Shown here piece by piece: positions 32,936 to 47,150 of a stretch of 64,000 bases of DNA (positions are counted from its first letter, which is position 1; every line of letters begins with the position of its first letter). Both the position numbers and the translations under genes were made by a program. The stretch lies in NCBI GenBank assembly GCA_965153355.1, contig OZ231126.1:56110001-56174000 (forward strand), given 5' to 3'. The notes under the pieces are model-generated. The model was not told the origin of the DNA and searched no databases. It worked only from the letters and a program-made list of their open reading frames with translations. The stretch is from Flaccisagitta enflata (taxonomy: Eukaryota; Chaetognatha; Sagittoidea; Aphragmophora).

Positions 32936-34114
32936 CGTGGAATAAAACAAATGACCGAATGGGTGAGAGAGGAATCTTTTTAAGTCGTGATTGTCTTTTT
33001 TGTTTTCTTTCTTTTTTTTTTACCTTTGAAAGTGACGCGGTGGAGGAGCCACGTTCAGTGAAAATGTTGTTTTAGGACATACAGTTGTTTTGATAAATCA
33101 TTAAGACAAGAAAGGAAATTGCTAAAAGACGTTTCAATCGTCTCTAATTAGGTTGTCCGTTACGATATCGTTTTCATATCAATTGACGCATTCTTATCCG
33201 CTGATGTCCATGAAAATACTGATTGACAATTAATGCGACGCCTTTTTTTACTTTTTTTTTTTCTTCAAAATTTTGAGATATCTCAAAAGTCACTTTTCAG
33301 TTGTTTTCTTTTTTCTTTCTTCTCTATATTCTTATTTCAGAATCCGTCGCACTGGTGGCACTCAATTAGGCTTTATCAAAAAATCAGCTTAATCTGATTT
33401 TTGCGTGCTTTTTGCGTGATTTTGGTGTGTTAACCTTTCATCAATCGGGGAGGACGTGTAGTTCCACGTGTAATCATTATCAAAAAGCGATCGAGTGCCC
33501 GAAGTAATCTCCTTTTTTTTCGACTTTTTCGATTTCTTTTTTTCTTTTTTTTCTGTATAACTAGAATTACCTTTAATTCTAACGAGTGAGTGAATGGGCA
33601 ATTTGGCGAGGAAGTGGAAGAAATGTCGATTTTTTGGGGACGATAAGTTAGAATAAATCGCGAAGTTTGTTTTTTGTTTTTTGTTTTGTTTTTTTTTTTT
33701 GCACAAGTTGAAATGCGAAAAAGAATAATTGAGATTTTTTTTTTGTTATTGCCAGGAGAGAAGGAAATCTCGAAATGGCTTCGTCATCGTACCAAAGACG
33801 AATAAGGAAAATGCAAACTCGCGCAACACGAGAAATAGGAAATATTCCAACGAGAGAAAAAAAGAAGGGAAAATGCGCGGAAAAATCAGGAAGAGGAAGA
33901 GGAAAATCGAAGAGGAAGAGGAAGGAGAGAAGGGGGAGAGAGGGAGGAGGAGGAGAAGGAGAAAGATGAGATGGAGGAGGAAGGAGGAGGATGAGAAAGA
34001 TTCACTTAAAGAAGAATCACAAGGAAGATGAAAGCAACGGGGAATCATCGGCGACCACGAGAGAAAGAAAAGAGAGTGAGAGAGAGAGAGAGACGATGAT
34101 GAGCAGAAGACGAA

Positions 34115-34145
<31 letters not shown>

Positions 34146-34256
34146 ATGACGACGTCGAGGAAGACGATGGAAAGGACGTGGGTGACGACGACGCAAATCA
34201 ATGGAGACGTGATGATACTAAGAAGAAATCGCGACAACAATCGACTGATAAATGAG

Positions 34257-34262
<6 letters not shown>
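32936..34262. other. 5' flank of the Mnx exon
   Basis: AT-rich. On the minus strand AAAGGTAAAAA near 33022 could be a donor of a 5' UTR exon, but no convincing acceptor precedes the ATG. TAATTAGG at 33145-33152 is a homeodomain-type site by sequence only. 33880-34190 is GAGGAAGAG/GACGAC low complexity. Confidence 0.5.
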
Positions 34263-34318
<56 letters not shown>

Positions 34319-34347
34319 CGAGAGCGAGAGCGAGAGCGAGAGAGAGA
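34263..34347 (+). repeat. (GA)n then (GAGAGC)n
   Basis: About 24 GA units followed by five GAGAGC hexamers. Confidence 0.95.
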
Positions 34348-34490
34348 TATCCTTTCTATTAAGTAATTTTCAGAAGGGGTGGTCCGTTTGAATTACATGC
34401 ATGGCATATAGCTAAAACCTTTCCCATTCTTATCGCACAATTTTCTTTTTTTTTTTTTTTGCTCGTCCACCTGTTTGTGCGGTTTATGTC

Positions 34491-34616
34491 TTTTTAGGTG
34501 CGACAAAGCACCTCTATAACTGGCTCTGTCCGTCGGTTGGTCTGTTGGTCTGTCTGTCGGTAACGCATTCGTTCGACGATCAACACGTCGCACCTTATTG
34601 GCCTACTTGGCCTTGT
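34491..34616 (-). repeat. R1 copy g, GGTGCGAC-arm variant
   Basis: On the minus strand the arm is AAGGTGCGACGTG and the terminal hairpin AGGTGCTTTGTCGCACCT. It differs from copy b by a change on each side that preserves pairing. Confidence 0.72.
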
Positions 34617-35218
34617 TTTATTTTTATTTTTGTTTTTCTTTTTTGTCTGTTTCCTCTTTTCATGTGTCATTTGATTCGTGTTATTCTTCCAAATCGGTTG
34701 GGGAAAATTTCTCTGATTGTTAATGCAGGCAAAATTGAAACTTGCGCCGTGCCTTTACTGACGACGCTTCAGACATGCCATGGAAAAGTTTCTGCAAGTA
34801 TGATTCAATGTGAACATTGATCAGAGCAACTTCCCCGTCATGTTGAAATTCAACATTCAGGCAAAAAGGTCAGAACATCGATCTGTGCAATGGTTCATTT
34901 CATCAACAATAGAATTTGCATACATGTATAAATTGTATGCAGTGATAAGCACATTGCACAAGTCGTCTGCTCATTGAAAGCATTGGCAAATTAGCATGCT
35001 GGCAGATGTGAAGTTGGTGGAATTGAAGGTCGATACAATGTAGATCGCCTCAGCGGGAGGGGAATTTCTTACCCAACTCCAGATGAGAAAGCGGGGAAAC
35101 AATAATGAGGATCACCACTGCGATCTACTGCGAGAAAAAGATGTCTTACAAGCAGAAGTCGCATTCAAACAAAAGATCAAAGGATTTCTCATCACAATGA
35201 CGAAGGGTGACAATGTCG

Positions 35219-35219
<1 letters not shown>
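34617..35219. other. No gene recognised
   Basis: Single-copy sequence; no motif or long frame. Confidence 0.65.
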
Positions 35220-35602
<383 letters not shown>

Positions 35603-35868
35603 GAAGAAACAATAGAAAGAACAGAAAGAACAGATAGAAAAGAAATGAGAAAATTGAGAGAATGTGAAAGAAACAAAATGAAAAAAAAAAGGCAGCGAAA
35701 GCGGATTTTCCTGGAACAATCTGTCGTTGCCGCAGATTTTGGGGACAAAAAAAGAGGATGAAAATGTTTTTCGGATGTTCGCACCCCCGGGAGGTCTAGG
35801 GTTCGTGAAGAAAGGGGGTCTCTATATATATACATAACGGGTCATTTGGTGTCCCCGAGAAAAGAATA

Positions 35869-35870
<2 letters not shown>

Positions 35871-35919
<49 letters not shown>
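35871..35919 (+). repeat. (GA)n microsatellite
   Basis: About 24 units. Confidence 0.95.
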
Positions 35920-35920
<1 letters not shown>

Positions 35921-36303
35921 AGAGAATTAAAGGTAAGGTGAGATTGTGTGCTGGAAGTGGGCTGGCGGGGGATTAATCAAAGTGATACTTTGACGTCGCT
36001 TTGAGAGGTTCGCCGGTCTGAAGCGAAGGCGAAGGTGAGTGAAGGTAAACAAACAAAGAAGATCTGCGTAATGAACCTTAAACAGTTTTGACCAGTCAGA
36101 GGATGTATTTCGTTTGTTTGAGAGGAACCTTCCATGACTCAATGTATTCAACCAATCAACCCCCTCTCCAAATTATCGAATGAACTTCACCATCAATCCA
36201 TATTCCGTCCATGAAAACATAACTCTAGAAGGGGGTGGTCTCTTCCCGGTTTACATGTTGTCTTATTACCCAAAAAAGAAGCTCAAATCTTTGCCTGATA
36301 GCG

Positions 36304-36573
36304 TTAGAGAAATCAGAAGCCACTCTTTCAGTGTTTTCAATTCCCGCGATAATAGTCAGAAAATATGCATCCAACCTGGACGAACGATAAACTGCAAACC
36401 GTTCTTATCCTCCTCCATCATTATTTTAGCGGTCACTGTTTTTTTCAGCTCCGTAACAAAAACAGAAGTTAATTAATGATTTAATCTGTGAAGTTGAACC
36501 GCGTATGAAAACAAAGTTGATAACTTGCTTGTTTAGACCAGCCTTTTTTAAGAGTGGCTTCTGATTTCTCTAA
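36304..36573. repeat. 270-bp segment bounded by a ~24-bp perfect inverted repeat
   Basis: TTAGAGAAATCAGAAGCCAC (36304 on) recurs in reverse complement ending at 36573; the match runs through ACTCTT. The interior is unique AT-rich sequence. A miniature DNA element is likely but the flanks show no clear duplication. Confidence 0.6.
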
Positions 36574-37039
36574 TGTTCACTTCCAAGCATAGTACAAAAA
36601 GAATGGGGAAATACCCATCATTCCACAAAAAAAAAAAAAAGAAGAGACAAGTTGTATTCAAACTGTGCAGGCTTGGATCATAAATGACCTCCTGTAGGAG
36701 CATGAGTAACGAGCGGCGGAAAATAGTGGCTGTAAGAATGTTTGAAATAAGGCTTCGTTGTACATGACAGAAAATTCGTCAAACAGGTCGCATCCTTCAC
36801 ATATTCTCCACAAAACCCATTTCTCCTTTACCAACTTCATTCTCTCCTTCATATCCTCATCCTCCTCTGCCTCTTCATCCTCTCATTCTTAACCTCAACA
36901 ATGTCATTCCTCGATTCTTAAGATTTGCCTTTTTCATGCAGTTATGCGAATCCTAAGCGACTATCTAGAAGGAAGTCTGAGCAATCTCACAACCTTCAAA
37001 AGACACTTCCCGCTCACTTAGGACTTATCCATTCTTTTC

Positions 37040-37152
<113 letters not shown>

Positions 37153-37482
37153 GCATTCCTGTTTTAAGTGCAATATTCGTATTGCTTGTTGAGGGACCAC
37201 TTTTCAACCTGCTGCTGTACATAACTGTAAGAAGACTCTGTGGAGTCTACGACTACCGACTTGACCACGGCACTGATGTTAAATACTTAGCATCAATTAG
37301 GTACCGTAACCATGTCTTCATTTCTCTTTCATTATCTTTTTATCTTATCTGCCTGGTCTTCTAATATTTTTTTTTTTTTTGGTCTTAATTCTCCTATTTT
37401 TCCAGATAGCCACCCACTTCCTGAAGTGATTCTAGGCTTCTTGACCTCCGTGGGACCTATCATCAGGAGATATTAGTCTCTC

Positions 37483-37659
<177 letters not shown>

Positions 37660-37805
37660 CTCTCTTCTTCTCTTCATTCTGTGCTCATTTGGTTTCTTAT
37701 CAAGGTGATACAATCTCGTATCGTCACTTGTCAGCCTCCATAATAGACTGAAACGAGATGAGAGCCTTTTCCTTATCGACTTACCCCATCTCAAAATCTT
37801 TGGTG

Positions 37806-37946
<141 letters not shown>

Positions 37947-38319
37947 CATTTACTCCCCCCTTTACTTTATTATTTTATGGCTCCTAGCTCACTTCTAATG
38001 CCTCGCCTCCTACGTCATCTTCTGCTAACGCCAAGAAAGCCAAACAATTCTACCACTGCTCCTCACCCTGTCACCCTCCTCACCCTGTCACCCTCCTCAC
38101 CCTGTCAACCTCAACTCCTCAACTTTACCCCTGAATATCAGTTCTTATTCTTTCTATCTTTCTTTGTCTTCTCTTTCTCTGATCTAGTTTGTCTCTCTTA
38201 TTTACTGTCTTTTTGCATTTCTGTTTCTGTCTCGACCTCTGTACTTGTCTGTCTGTCTGTCTCTCTTTATGTTACTGCGATTAGCCTTTTGTCTGTCTGT
38301 CTTTCTGTTTGTCTTGATC

Positions 38320-38487
<168 letters not shown>

Positions 38488-38689
38488 TGTCTGAAACTGC
38501 GCATATATAAGTTCCTGTCCGTGATTTCTGACTGCGTTTCTCGTAGCATTTAGTGGCGAAATGGTTTGTGGCAGTAGGAAATAGAGAAGAGAGGAACGCT
38601 AAGTGCCCAATCAATTTACTCTGCCACATCGTCAGCGACCGACAGCCGTGACGAGGAAGTAGAGGCAAAGGAGCAAATCGAGAGAGATG

Positions 38690-39785
38690 AGGGGAGATGG
38701 AGGCTTCGAGTGTGGCTGAGAATGAGGAAAGACGGATTGATGAGGGAGTGGAGGCACGGGGACATGTCGAGAGAGAAGGGGAGATGGAGGCTTGGATAGT
38801 GTTTTAGAATAAAGAAAGACAGATTGATGAGGGAGTGGAGGCACGGGGACATGTCGAGAGAAGGGGAGATGCAGGCTTGGATGGTGTTTTAGAATAAGGA
38901 AAGACAGATTGATAACGGAGTGGAGGCACGGGGACATGTCGAGAGAAGGGGAGATGGGGGCTTGGAAGGTAATTTAGAATGAGGAAAGACAGATTGATAA
39001 CGGAGTGGAGGCACGGGGACATGTTGAGAGAGAAGGGGAGATGGGGGCTTGGAAGGTAATTTAGAATGAGGAAAGACAGATTGATAACGGAGTGGATGCA
39101 CGGGACATGTCGAGAGAGAAGGGGAGATGGAGACTTGGAAGGTGATTAAGAATGAGGAAAGACAGATTGCTAACGGAGTGGAGGCATGGGGACATGTTGA
39201 GAGAGAAGGGGAGATGGAGGCTTGGAAGGGGTTTTAGAATGAGAAAAGACAGATTGATAACGGAGTGGAGGCACGGGGACATGTCGAGAGAGAAGGGGAT
39301 ATGGAGGCTTGGAGGGGGTTTTAGAATGAGGAAAGACAGAATGATAAGGGAGTGGAGGCAAGGGGACATGTCGAGAGAGAGGGGGAGATGGAGGCTTGGA
39401 AGGTGTTTTAGAATGAGGAAAAACAGATTGATAACGGAGTGGAGGCACGGGGACATATTGAGAAAGAAGGGGAAATGGAGGCTTGAAAGGTGTTTTAGAA
39501 TGAAGAAAGACAGATTGATAAGGGAGTGGATGCACGGGGACATGTCAAGAAAGAAGGGGAGATGGAGGCTTGGAAGGGGTTTTAGAATGAGGAAAGACAG
39601 ACTGATAACGGAGTGGAGGCACGGGGGACATGTCGAGAGAGAAGGGGAGATGGCGGCTTGGAAGGGGTTTTAGAATAAGTATAGTCAGATTGGTGAGGGA
39701 GTGGAGGCAATGGGACACGTCGAGGGAGAAGGGGAATTGGAGGCTTGAAAGGTGCTTTAGTATAAGGAAAGACACATTGATTTTT
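38690..39785 (+). repeat. 85-87-bp minisatellite, about 12-13 units
   Basis: Each unit carries GGAGTGGAGGCACGGGGACA, GTCGAGAGAGAAGGGGAGAT, GGAGGCTTGGAAGG and TTTTAGAATGAGGAAAGACA. GCACGG starts at 38754, 38841, 38926 and 39011 give spacings of 87, 85 and 85. From about 39150 many units are 87 bp, which keeps frames open on both strands. Confidence 0.85.
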
Positions 39786-39992
39786 TTATTTGCAGAAGGT
39801 TTTTCTGAATATCTGCTATTGGGCTTTTTTAAAGTTTGATAAAGTTTTTTTAAAAGTTTTATGAAGAAATTTACTTTTAGTTTGAGTTTTCTAACTATAT
39901 TTCTATGTGTTTAAGATTAAGAGATTGAAACTGGATATTGTGTAATAGTTAAGAATCAAACTTTGAACATGCACTACATTGATAAAAAATAA

Positions 39993-40177
39993 CAAGGCCA
40001 GAAACACAACTACCCCAGTTATATGCGGGTGGGCAAAGGCCATATCTGAGGTCACCAGAGCATTTGGGCAGGAGCAGTACAGCCAAAGAATAAAAAACAT
40101 AAAAAAAGTAAAGCATAACCAACAGACCAACTAATGGACAAAGCGGGGTGTAGAGTTGCATAGCATGCGACTAAAAA
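39993..40177 (+). repeat. R1 copy h
   Basis: CAAGGCC start with weaker homology, box GGGCAGGAGCAGTAC, and terminal GTTGCATAGCATGCGACT with AAAAA. The hairpin pairs with one mismatch. Confidence 0.65.
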
Positions 40178-40410
40178 TGTAATCTGATAGTGTTTTTAAG
40201 CATGTCTTTCTCTTTTATTTAGGTTTTTTTTTCTCTTTCACTCTCTTTATATATGTTGTTTATTCACACAGAGTGTAGCAGACATACTAATCTAAAATTA
40301 CATGGCACAAAAGATTACATAAGGATCAAAGAGAAATCAAATAGTGTTAGAGATGTTTCTTTCTCTCACTTTGTTTCTTTCTCTTTCTTTTTCTCTTTTT
40401 CTCTTTGTTT

Positions 40411-40415
<5 letters not shown>

Positions 40416-40500
<85 letters not shown>
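40416..40500 (+). repeat. (CT)n microsatellite
   Basis: About 42 units, 85 bp before R1 copy i. Confidence 0.97.
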
Positions 40501-40502
<2 letters not shown>

Positions 40503-40584
40503 GCCTTAGCCAATCACTCTCACTTAGAGAAGTTTCTTTGATACCCACTCTATCATCAATTCTTCTCTCTTTTTTATGTTTCAC

Positions 40585-40753
40585 TTTTTTTAGTCGCATG
40601 CTATGCGACTCTACACCCAGCCCAGTTGGTCCCCTTTTTTGGCGTTTTTGAGCTTTTTGAGCCTACTGCTCATGCTCAAATGCTCTAATGACCTTCTCCA
40701 GCACTGCTCCTGCCCACCCGAACGCGACTGGGGTAGCCGTGTATCCGGCCTTG
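40585..40753 (-). repeat. R1 copy i
   Basis: Terminal hairpin AGTCGCATGCTATGCGACT, box GCTCCTGCCCACCCG, and end GTGTATCCGGCCTTG. A-rich flanks on both sides (AAAAAAGATGAAA and AAAAAAGTGAAAC in element orientation) look like an imperfect target duplication. Confidence 0.75.
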
Positions 40754-40803
40754 TTCTTTTTCATCTTTTTTATCATTCACCCTCTCCTAAAGTTTTTTAA
40801 TAT

Positions 40804-40994
40804 TACGCGACTCTACACCCTGCTAAGTCCGTCAGTTGGTTGGTTGGTTGGTTGGTTGGTCGGTCCCCTTTTTACTTTTTTGGCGTTTTTTAGCTTTTTT
40901 AGCTCACTGCTCCTGCCCAGATGCCCTAATGACCTTCTCCAGCGCTGCTCCTGCCCACTCGCACACAACTAGGGTAGCCGTGTATCCGGCCTTG
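40804..40994 (-). repeat. R1 copy j, terminal hairpin partly lost
   Basis: Shares with copy i an internal segment with ATGACCTTCTCCAGC and the GTGTATCCGGCCTTG end. Only half of the terminal hairpin (ACGCGACTCTACACC) remains. Copies i and j lie 50 bp apart in the same orientation. Confidence 0.75.
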
Positions 40995-41144
40995 TTGAAT
41001 ATGAATTTTACTGAAATATCTTTTTCCTTATAATTTTCATAAAACTTTTTTTCAAAACTCATTGATGCTGAAAACGTTTTTGAGTTTCAATAGCTAGATC
41101 TGCAATCAAGTTCCGTAAGCAGATGCAGAAAGGTAAACTCTGTG

Positions 41145-41264
<120 letters not shown>

Positions 41265-41747
41265 CCCAGTCCTTCGTTCCTCCTTTTTCACACATTGTCA
41301 CTCTCGCCAGGGTCGTGTCATTTGCCTGGACGTTGGAGTAATTAAATTTCGGTTGGAGGTGAGCAGGTGCCAACTCGCAGAGAGTGTCAATGACTCTGAT
41401 GGTGTTCAACTGTCCAACTCTGGTGTCAATGAAGAATTGAGTGCCTCATTGCAAAGTTGGGAGGCGTTTGGTTGATCTTGAAGTAACTGGGCATTGGCAC
41501 CTTGAAAAATTGATACGAGGGGACCGACACCATCATGATAACCCTTACCAAGTACAGGACATAAAGAGTTGACGCAGCCAGTTAGTGAAAATGACCAACC
41601 AACCGACGGACGGACTTACCCCCCTCACATTCTGGTACATAGGCACGCCTCAGGAGGGCTAAAATAGCGAAATCGGGAGGGTGTTGTTTTGGAATCCAGG
41701 AAAGGGTGTTAATGGAACCAAGGCGTTATGCGTTTCGCATCATCGAT

Positions 41748-41876
<129 letters not shown>

Positions 41877-42004
41877 CATAACTATTTTCGTCATTAATCA
41901 TGAGCCTGGGACAGACTTTACCCTATCAGCCAAGTTGAGTGACGTGTTCCATATTTAAGCGCGGGAAGAAAAAAAAGGATTCCTCGATTACAGTTGATTA
42001 CTTC

Positions 42005-43226
<1,222 letters not shown>

Positions 43227-43298
43227 CTGTCCGTCCGTCAATTCGTGACCGTTCTGTCTTACCCCGCCCAACCGCACGCGAGACCGTGTAATACTTGT
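43227..43298 (-). repeat. R1 copy k, fragment
   Basis: GTCCGTCCGTCAATTCG core remnant and CCGCCCAACCGCACGCGAGA box leading to CTTG; terminal hairpin missing. Confidence 0.5.
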
Positions 43299-43467
43299 TT
43301 CCATGTCATGGGTCATGATGTGTTTAGCCAACCCGCGTAATTTTTCCGGAAATCGTCATCTGGGCCAAGTTAAGCCAATGCAAAGCCGTAGAATGCAAAA
43401 AAAAAAACCTTGCCCAATAGGCCTACAGTCGCGTGCTCCCTTTTACGCACACAACTATATACAAACT

Positions 43468-43540
43468 CCTTCCTTCCTTCCTTCCTTCCTTCCTTCCTTC
43501 CTTCTTTCCTTCCTTCCTTCCTTCCTTCCTTTCCTTCCAT
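43468..43540 (+). repeat. (TTCC)n microsatellite
   Basis: About 17 units with one TTTCC; degenerate CCTTTC sequence continues to 43645. Confidence 0.95.
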
Positions 43541-43664
43541 TTCTTTGTTCATTCCATCCTTCATTCCTTCCTTTCCTTTCTACCTTTCCTTTCTTCATTC
43601 CCATTTCATTCCTACCTCCCCCCCTCCCTTTCTTCCTTCCTTCCTTTAAAAACTTAACTTACCT

Positions 43665-44045
43665 TAAAGTATCCTTGAGTACCCATATGTATCTGAAAGT
43701 ACCCGAAAGTTCCCGAAAACACCCGAAAGAACCTGAAAATACCCAAAAATACCATAAAGTACCTTAAAATATTTTGAAATACCCAGAGTTACCTGAACCA
43801 GAAGTACCTTAACTACCTTCTAGGGATGTGGAAGCGGTCGATTTTTTTGCCGCTTCCACCGCTTCCGCTTCTGCTTCCATTTTACAGTTCAAATATTAGT
43901 AGCTATCCCATCCTCCAAATTGGAAGCGGTCAATCGCTTCCACATCCCTACTACCTACAATAACTAAGGTACCCTAAGATACCCTTAAGTACCCTAAAGT
44001 ACCCTGAAGTACCCTAAAGTACCTTAAGTTACCTTAAGTCAAAAA
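43665..44045 (+). repeat. Degenerate ~10-bp AAAGTACCCT array
   Basis: Units such as GAAAGTACCC and TAAAGTACCCTGAAGTACCC recur throughout, interrupted at 43821-43950 by the hAT-type element. Confidence 0.75.
43821..43950. mobile_element. 130-bp hAT-type miniature element
   Basis: Terminal inverted repeat TAGGGATGTGGAAGCG at the left and CGCTTCCACATCCCTA at the right. Flanking 8-mers CTACCTTC (43813-43820) and CTACCTAC (43951-43958) match at 7 of 8 positions, as expected for a hAT 8-bp target duplication. The short interior is again rich in GCTTCC/GGAAGC. It interrupts a degenerate AAAGTACCCT tandem array. Confidence 0.75.
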
Positions 44046-44054
44046 ATTTTAAAA

Positions 44055-44145
44055 TGTGACAGATGGACGGACCGATGGACCGACGCACCGGCCGATCTAC
44101 CGACCGACACGGCAAGTTCTAGAGTCGCGTGCACGCGACTAAAAA
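44055..44145 (+). repeat. R1 copy l, 3' end
   Basis: (GGACCGA)n core, GGCAAGTTCTAGAG and terminal AGTCGCGTGCACGCGACT with AAAAA. A possible partner left arm, ACAGTCGCGTGC, lies at about 43422, which would make this a long R1 carrying (TTCC)n, AAAGTACCCT units and a nested hAT element. Confidence 0.65.
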
Positions 44146-44243
44146 GCGTTGGCAAAAGCATCTGCGCGGGCCAACGAGAAACGATTGCATCTGCAGACGG
44201 AAGAAAATTACTGCTTCAACGGCGTAATGGAGGGGAAAATGAG

Positions 44244-44245
44244 TC

Positions 44246-44280
<35 letters not shown>

Positions 44281-44362
44281 AGAAGAAGAAGAAGAAGAAG
44301 AAGAAGAAGAAGAAGAAGAAGAAGAAGAAGAAGAAGAAGAAGAAGAAAAAGAAAAAGAAATG
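44244..44362 (+). repeat. (GAA)n microsatellite
   Basis: About 35 units ending in AAAGAAAAAG. Confidence 0.96.
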
Positions 44363-45044
44363 GAGAAAATTGAATTGAATGGAAAAAATGATTGAAAATA
44401 GTCAACTATGCTAAATTGATGTCAAAACTGATCAAATATGTTATTTCTTTCTTGAATATTAAATGTAAAATACTTTGTCACCATAAACTAACTTAGTTTA
44501 TCCGAAAAAATCTTATGTCTTAATGCTTTCCCCCACTTGAAAAAAAAATCACCCTGTAGTTACAGAACTTAATCCATTACATGTACTTACATTAATATGT
44601 GAGCTGGTTTCGAAATAATGTATATTCAAAACGCCCACATACATTGATTCATGTTCAAAACGAAAGATGAAAGAAAAAACACAATTGATAGTTTACAAAC
44701 GGAATGATGCTCAGAAACCCGGTTTATGCTGATCTAAAGTATTTTAGTTGAATTTGTATCTTTCTCTGCCCGCGGAAATATTTCGGCATTCCTCAGAAGA
44801 AAAAGAAGTGACATTTAACGAGGAATTTTTACCTTCTTTTGTATCATTGCTTTTGAAAGTTCTCACGTTGGACAGAGCGGACCATTAAGGACTTATCTGT
44901 CATTATGACATATCGTGACATATCGTATCGGTTTGTCGATCCGACAGTGTTGTTATGATTTAATTAAATGCATACCGTTGCATTGTGATCTCCTTTTTCC
45001 TCTCTTCCTTTATCTTATTCCCTCATCCACTACTTATTCATCTT
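44363..45044. other. No gene recognised
   Basis: AT-rich single-copy sequence. A GACATATCGT repeat occurs twice at 44907-44926. Confidence 0.65.
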
Positions 45045-45195
45045 ATCATTCATTCATTGATTCATTCATTCATTCATTCATTCATTCATTCATTCATTCA
45101 TTCATTTATTCATTCATTCATTCATTCATTCATTCATTCACTCATTCATCTATTTATCAATTCATTCATTCATTCATTAATTCATTCATTCTTTT
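45045..45195 (+). repeat. (ATTC)n microsatellite
   Basis: About 34 ATTC units with ATTT and ACTC variants. Confidence 0.96.
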
Positions 45196-45607
45196 ATTCT
45201 TTCCTTCAAAAATTCATTCATTCCTTCTTCCATTCCTTCATTCTTTCCATAATTCCTTTTCCCTTATCCGCCACCTTCACCGACTTGGCCTTGTTTCGTT
45301 TCTTTATTCTCCCAATTTTTATGCCAATCAAGATTTTGCATCGTTGGACTTTTGTTCTCTTTTGATGTATACAAAGAAATTCATTGTCTCTCTTCTTTCG
45401 AATTTCTGCCGACTCTTTCTTTTTCTCGTTTTCTTTCTCTCTTCGCCCTTAAATTGGGTGTAAATACGTTCAATGACGTCTCTTCGATTTTTCTTGGTCG
45501 TGGACCCGCAAATGAGTTAATTAACTTGTATAAATTTCCATTAAACGAGGATGCAGAAGTTGACGAGTTTTCATGCCCTTTCACCTTTCACCTGGGTGCT
45601 TCACATA

Positions 45608-46168
45608 CAGTAGATGTCGTCTAGACTTGGAAATACGGGGGAATTCATTACAGGAAGACAAATTTACTTAAGAGACTGATATTTGGAATATAGGCTAATA
45701 AAAGGATGCTTTGTTGCCCATGGGTGTTGGTTGCTATGGAAACACATTTTCATGTATTCACGCTAAAGTATCAATATTTTGAGAAATTTTTTTAGGGAAC
45801 ATTGTTTAAAATAAAATTTGCCACAACTTTCCCACAGTATGTTCTGTAAGAATATTGCTCGTTTAACCGTTGCTAGGGAGCGTAACTATGTGTGACAGCC
45901 CTGTGATGCTCCCTAGCAACCGCCAAACAAGCGATATTCTTACAGAGCATACTGTGGGAAAGTTGTAGCAAATTTTATTTTAAACAATGTTCCCTCAAAA
46001 TCTCAAATGATACTTTAAGCGTGAATAGATGTGTTTCCATGGCAAGCAACACCCATGGGCAATAAAGCATCCTTTTATTAGTTTATATTCCAAATATCAC
46101 TCTCTTAACTTTATTTGTCTTCCTGTAATGAATTCCCCCGTAATTGCAAGTCTAGACGACATCTACTG
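45608..46168. mobile_element. 561-bp palindromic Tc1/mariner-type miniature element
   Basis: The whole element is an inverted repeat with arms of about 280 bp meeting near 45899. It begins CAGTAGATGTCGTCTAGACT and ends with the reverse complement. TA dinucleotides flank both ends (45606-45607 and 46169-46170), the expected Tc1/mariner target duplication. The arms differ by scattered substitutions and small indels. No transposase frame is present, so it would need a helper. Confidence 0.82.
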
Positions 46169-46170
46169 TA

Positions 46171-47150
46171 GCAAAAGTTCGGAGTATCCCTTCACCCTAC
46201 TTGGATAATGTGGAGGAGCAAAAATCATAAATATGACCATTTTCCTTTTTTTCAAAATTGCTTTATCTTCCGTTTTTGTTTTGGCCCTAAAGTTTCCTCA
46301 GATTTCCCAGAATTCAGCAAAATCCTATGTATTTTTGTTACAAAAAGGACAATTATTTATTTTAGAAAATCATGATCTTTGTAAAAATAAACTAAAATAT
46401 CAGAATATAAGCTATGGAAGATCTATTGAAAAGGAAGATCAACAATTCAATGAAGAATAGAAATTTGTAAAAGCTAATTCAAAGAATATCAACATATTGT
46501 TTTATGCCACTGCATTATACAAACTAGGTCCTCAAAAACAATTTTCTAAAAACGGAAGATGAACAATTTTTGATAAAAAAGATGGTAAGGGTCCTAAAAT
46601 TAGCCACTCCACATTAGGTAAAGAGGGTGAAAAGAAGTAACCAACTTTGGCTATGTGAAGCACCCAAACCTTTCACCTCTTTCGGAGTTAGAATTCTAGT
46701 GGCTGTTTTACTCGTACCAAAAGCGGCTTGTCGATCTTATATTTCTGACAAAAACATCAAAAGGATTTTCTTTCCACCTTTCTTGGACGTCGTGGGCATA
46801 AGAACGTTGACAACATTAACAAGGCCGAATACGTTGCCTCTCAAGAAGTGAATAAAAACAAAACAACTTACGAATGTTTAAACTACTTTATGAAGAAAAT
46901 TCAATGCATATACATGATATAGTAGAAGATTTTCGAAAGAAAAAAACTTTCATTCTAACCAATTTTACCTTTCTTGCTTGGAAGGGAGAAAAATTCGGAG
47001 AGCTTCACTGTGGGTGGCCATGTTAAACTTGAGGCGAAACTGATAGAAGAGGAAAGCGTCACAAATCGTCCGATTGAAGAAGTGATGAACCATCCAATTC
47101 AGTCATATGTCCCCTCGTCCTTAGTTATAAAAGGTAATTCTTTTAGTCGC
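46171..47150. other. No gene recognised
   Basis: AT-rich; frames of about 75-95 codons lack recognisable domains. Confidence 0.65.

Noticed and set aside
32936-32950. Upstream TTG start giving five extra residues to the Mnx exon
   Set aside because: TTG starts are not expected in a nuclear animal gene; an ATG at 32935 is available.
36180-36476. 98-codon plus-strand frame
   Set aside because: It overlaps the end of an inverted-repeat element and has no recognisable domain.
39152-39673. 173-codon repeat protein
   Set aside because: It lies wholly inside a minisatellite, the other strand is equally open, and the 85-bp units elsewhere break frame.
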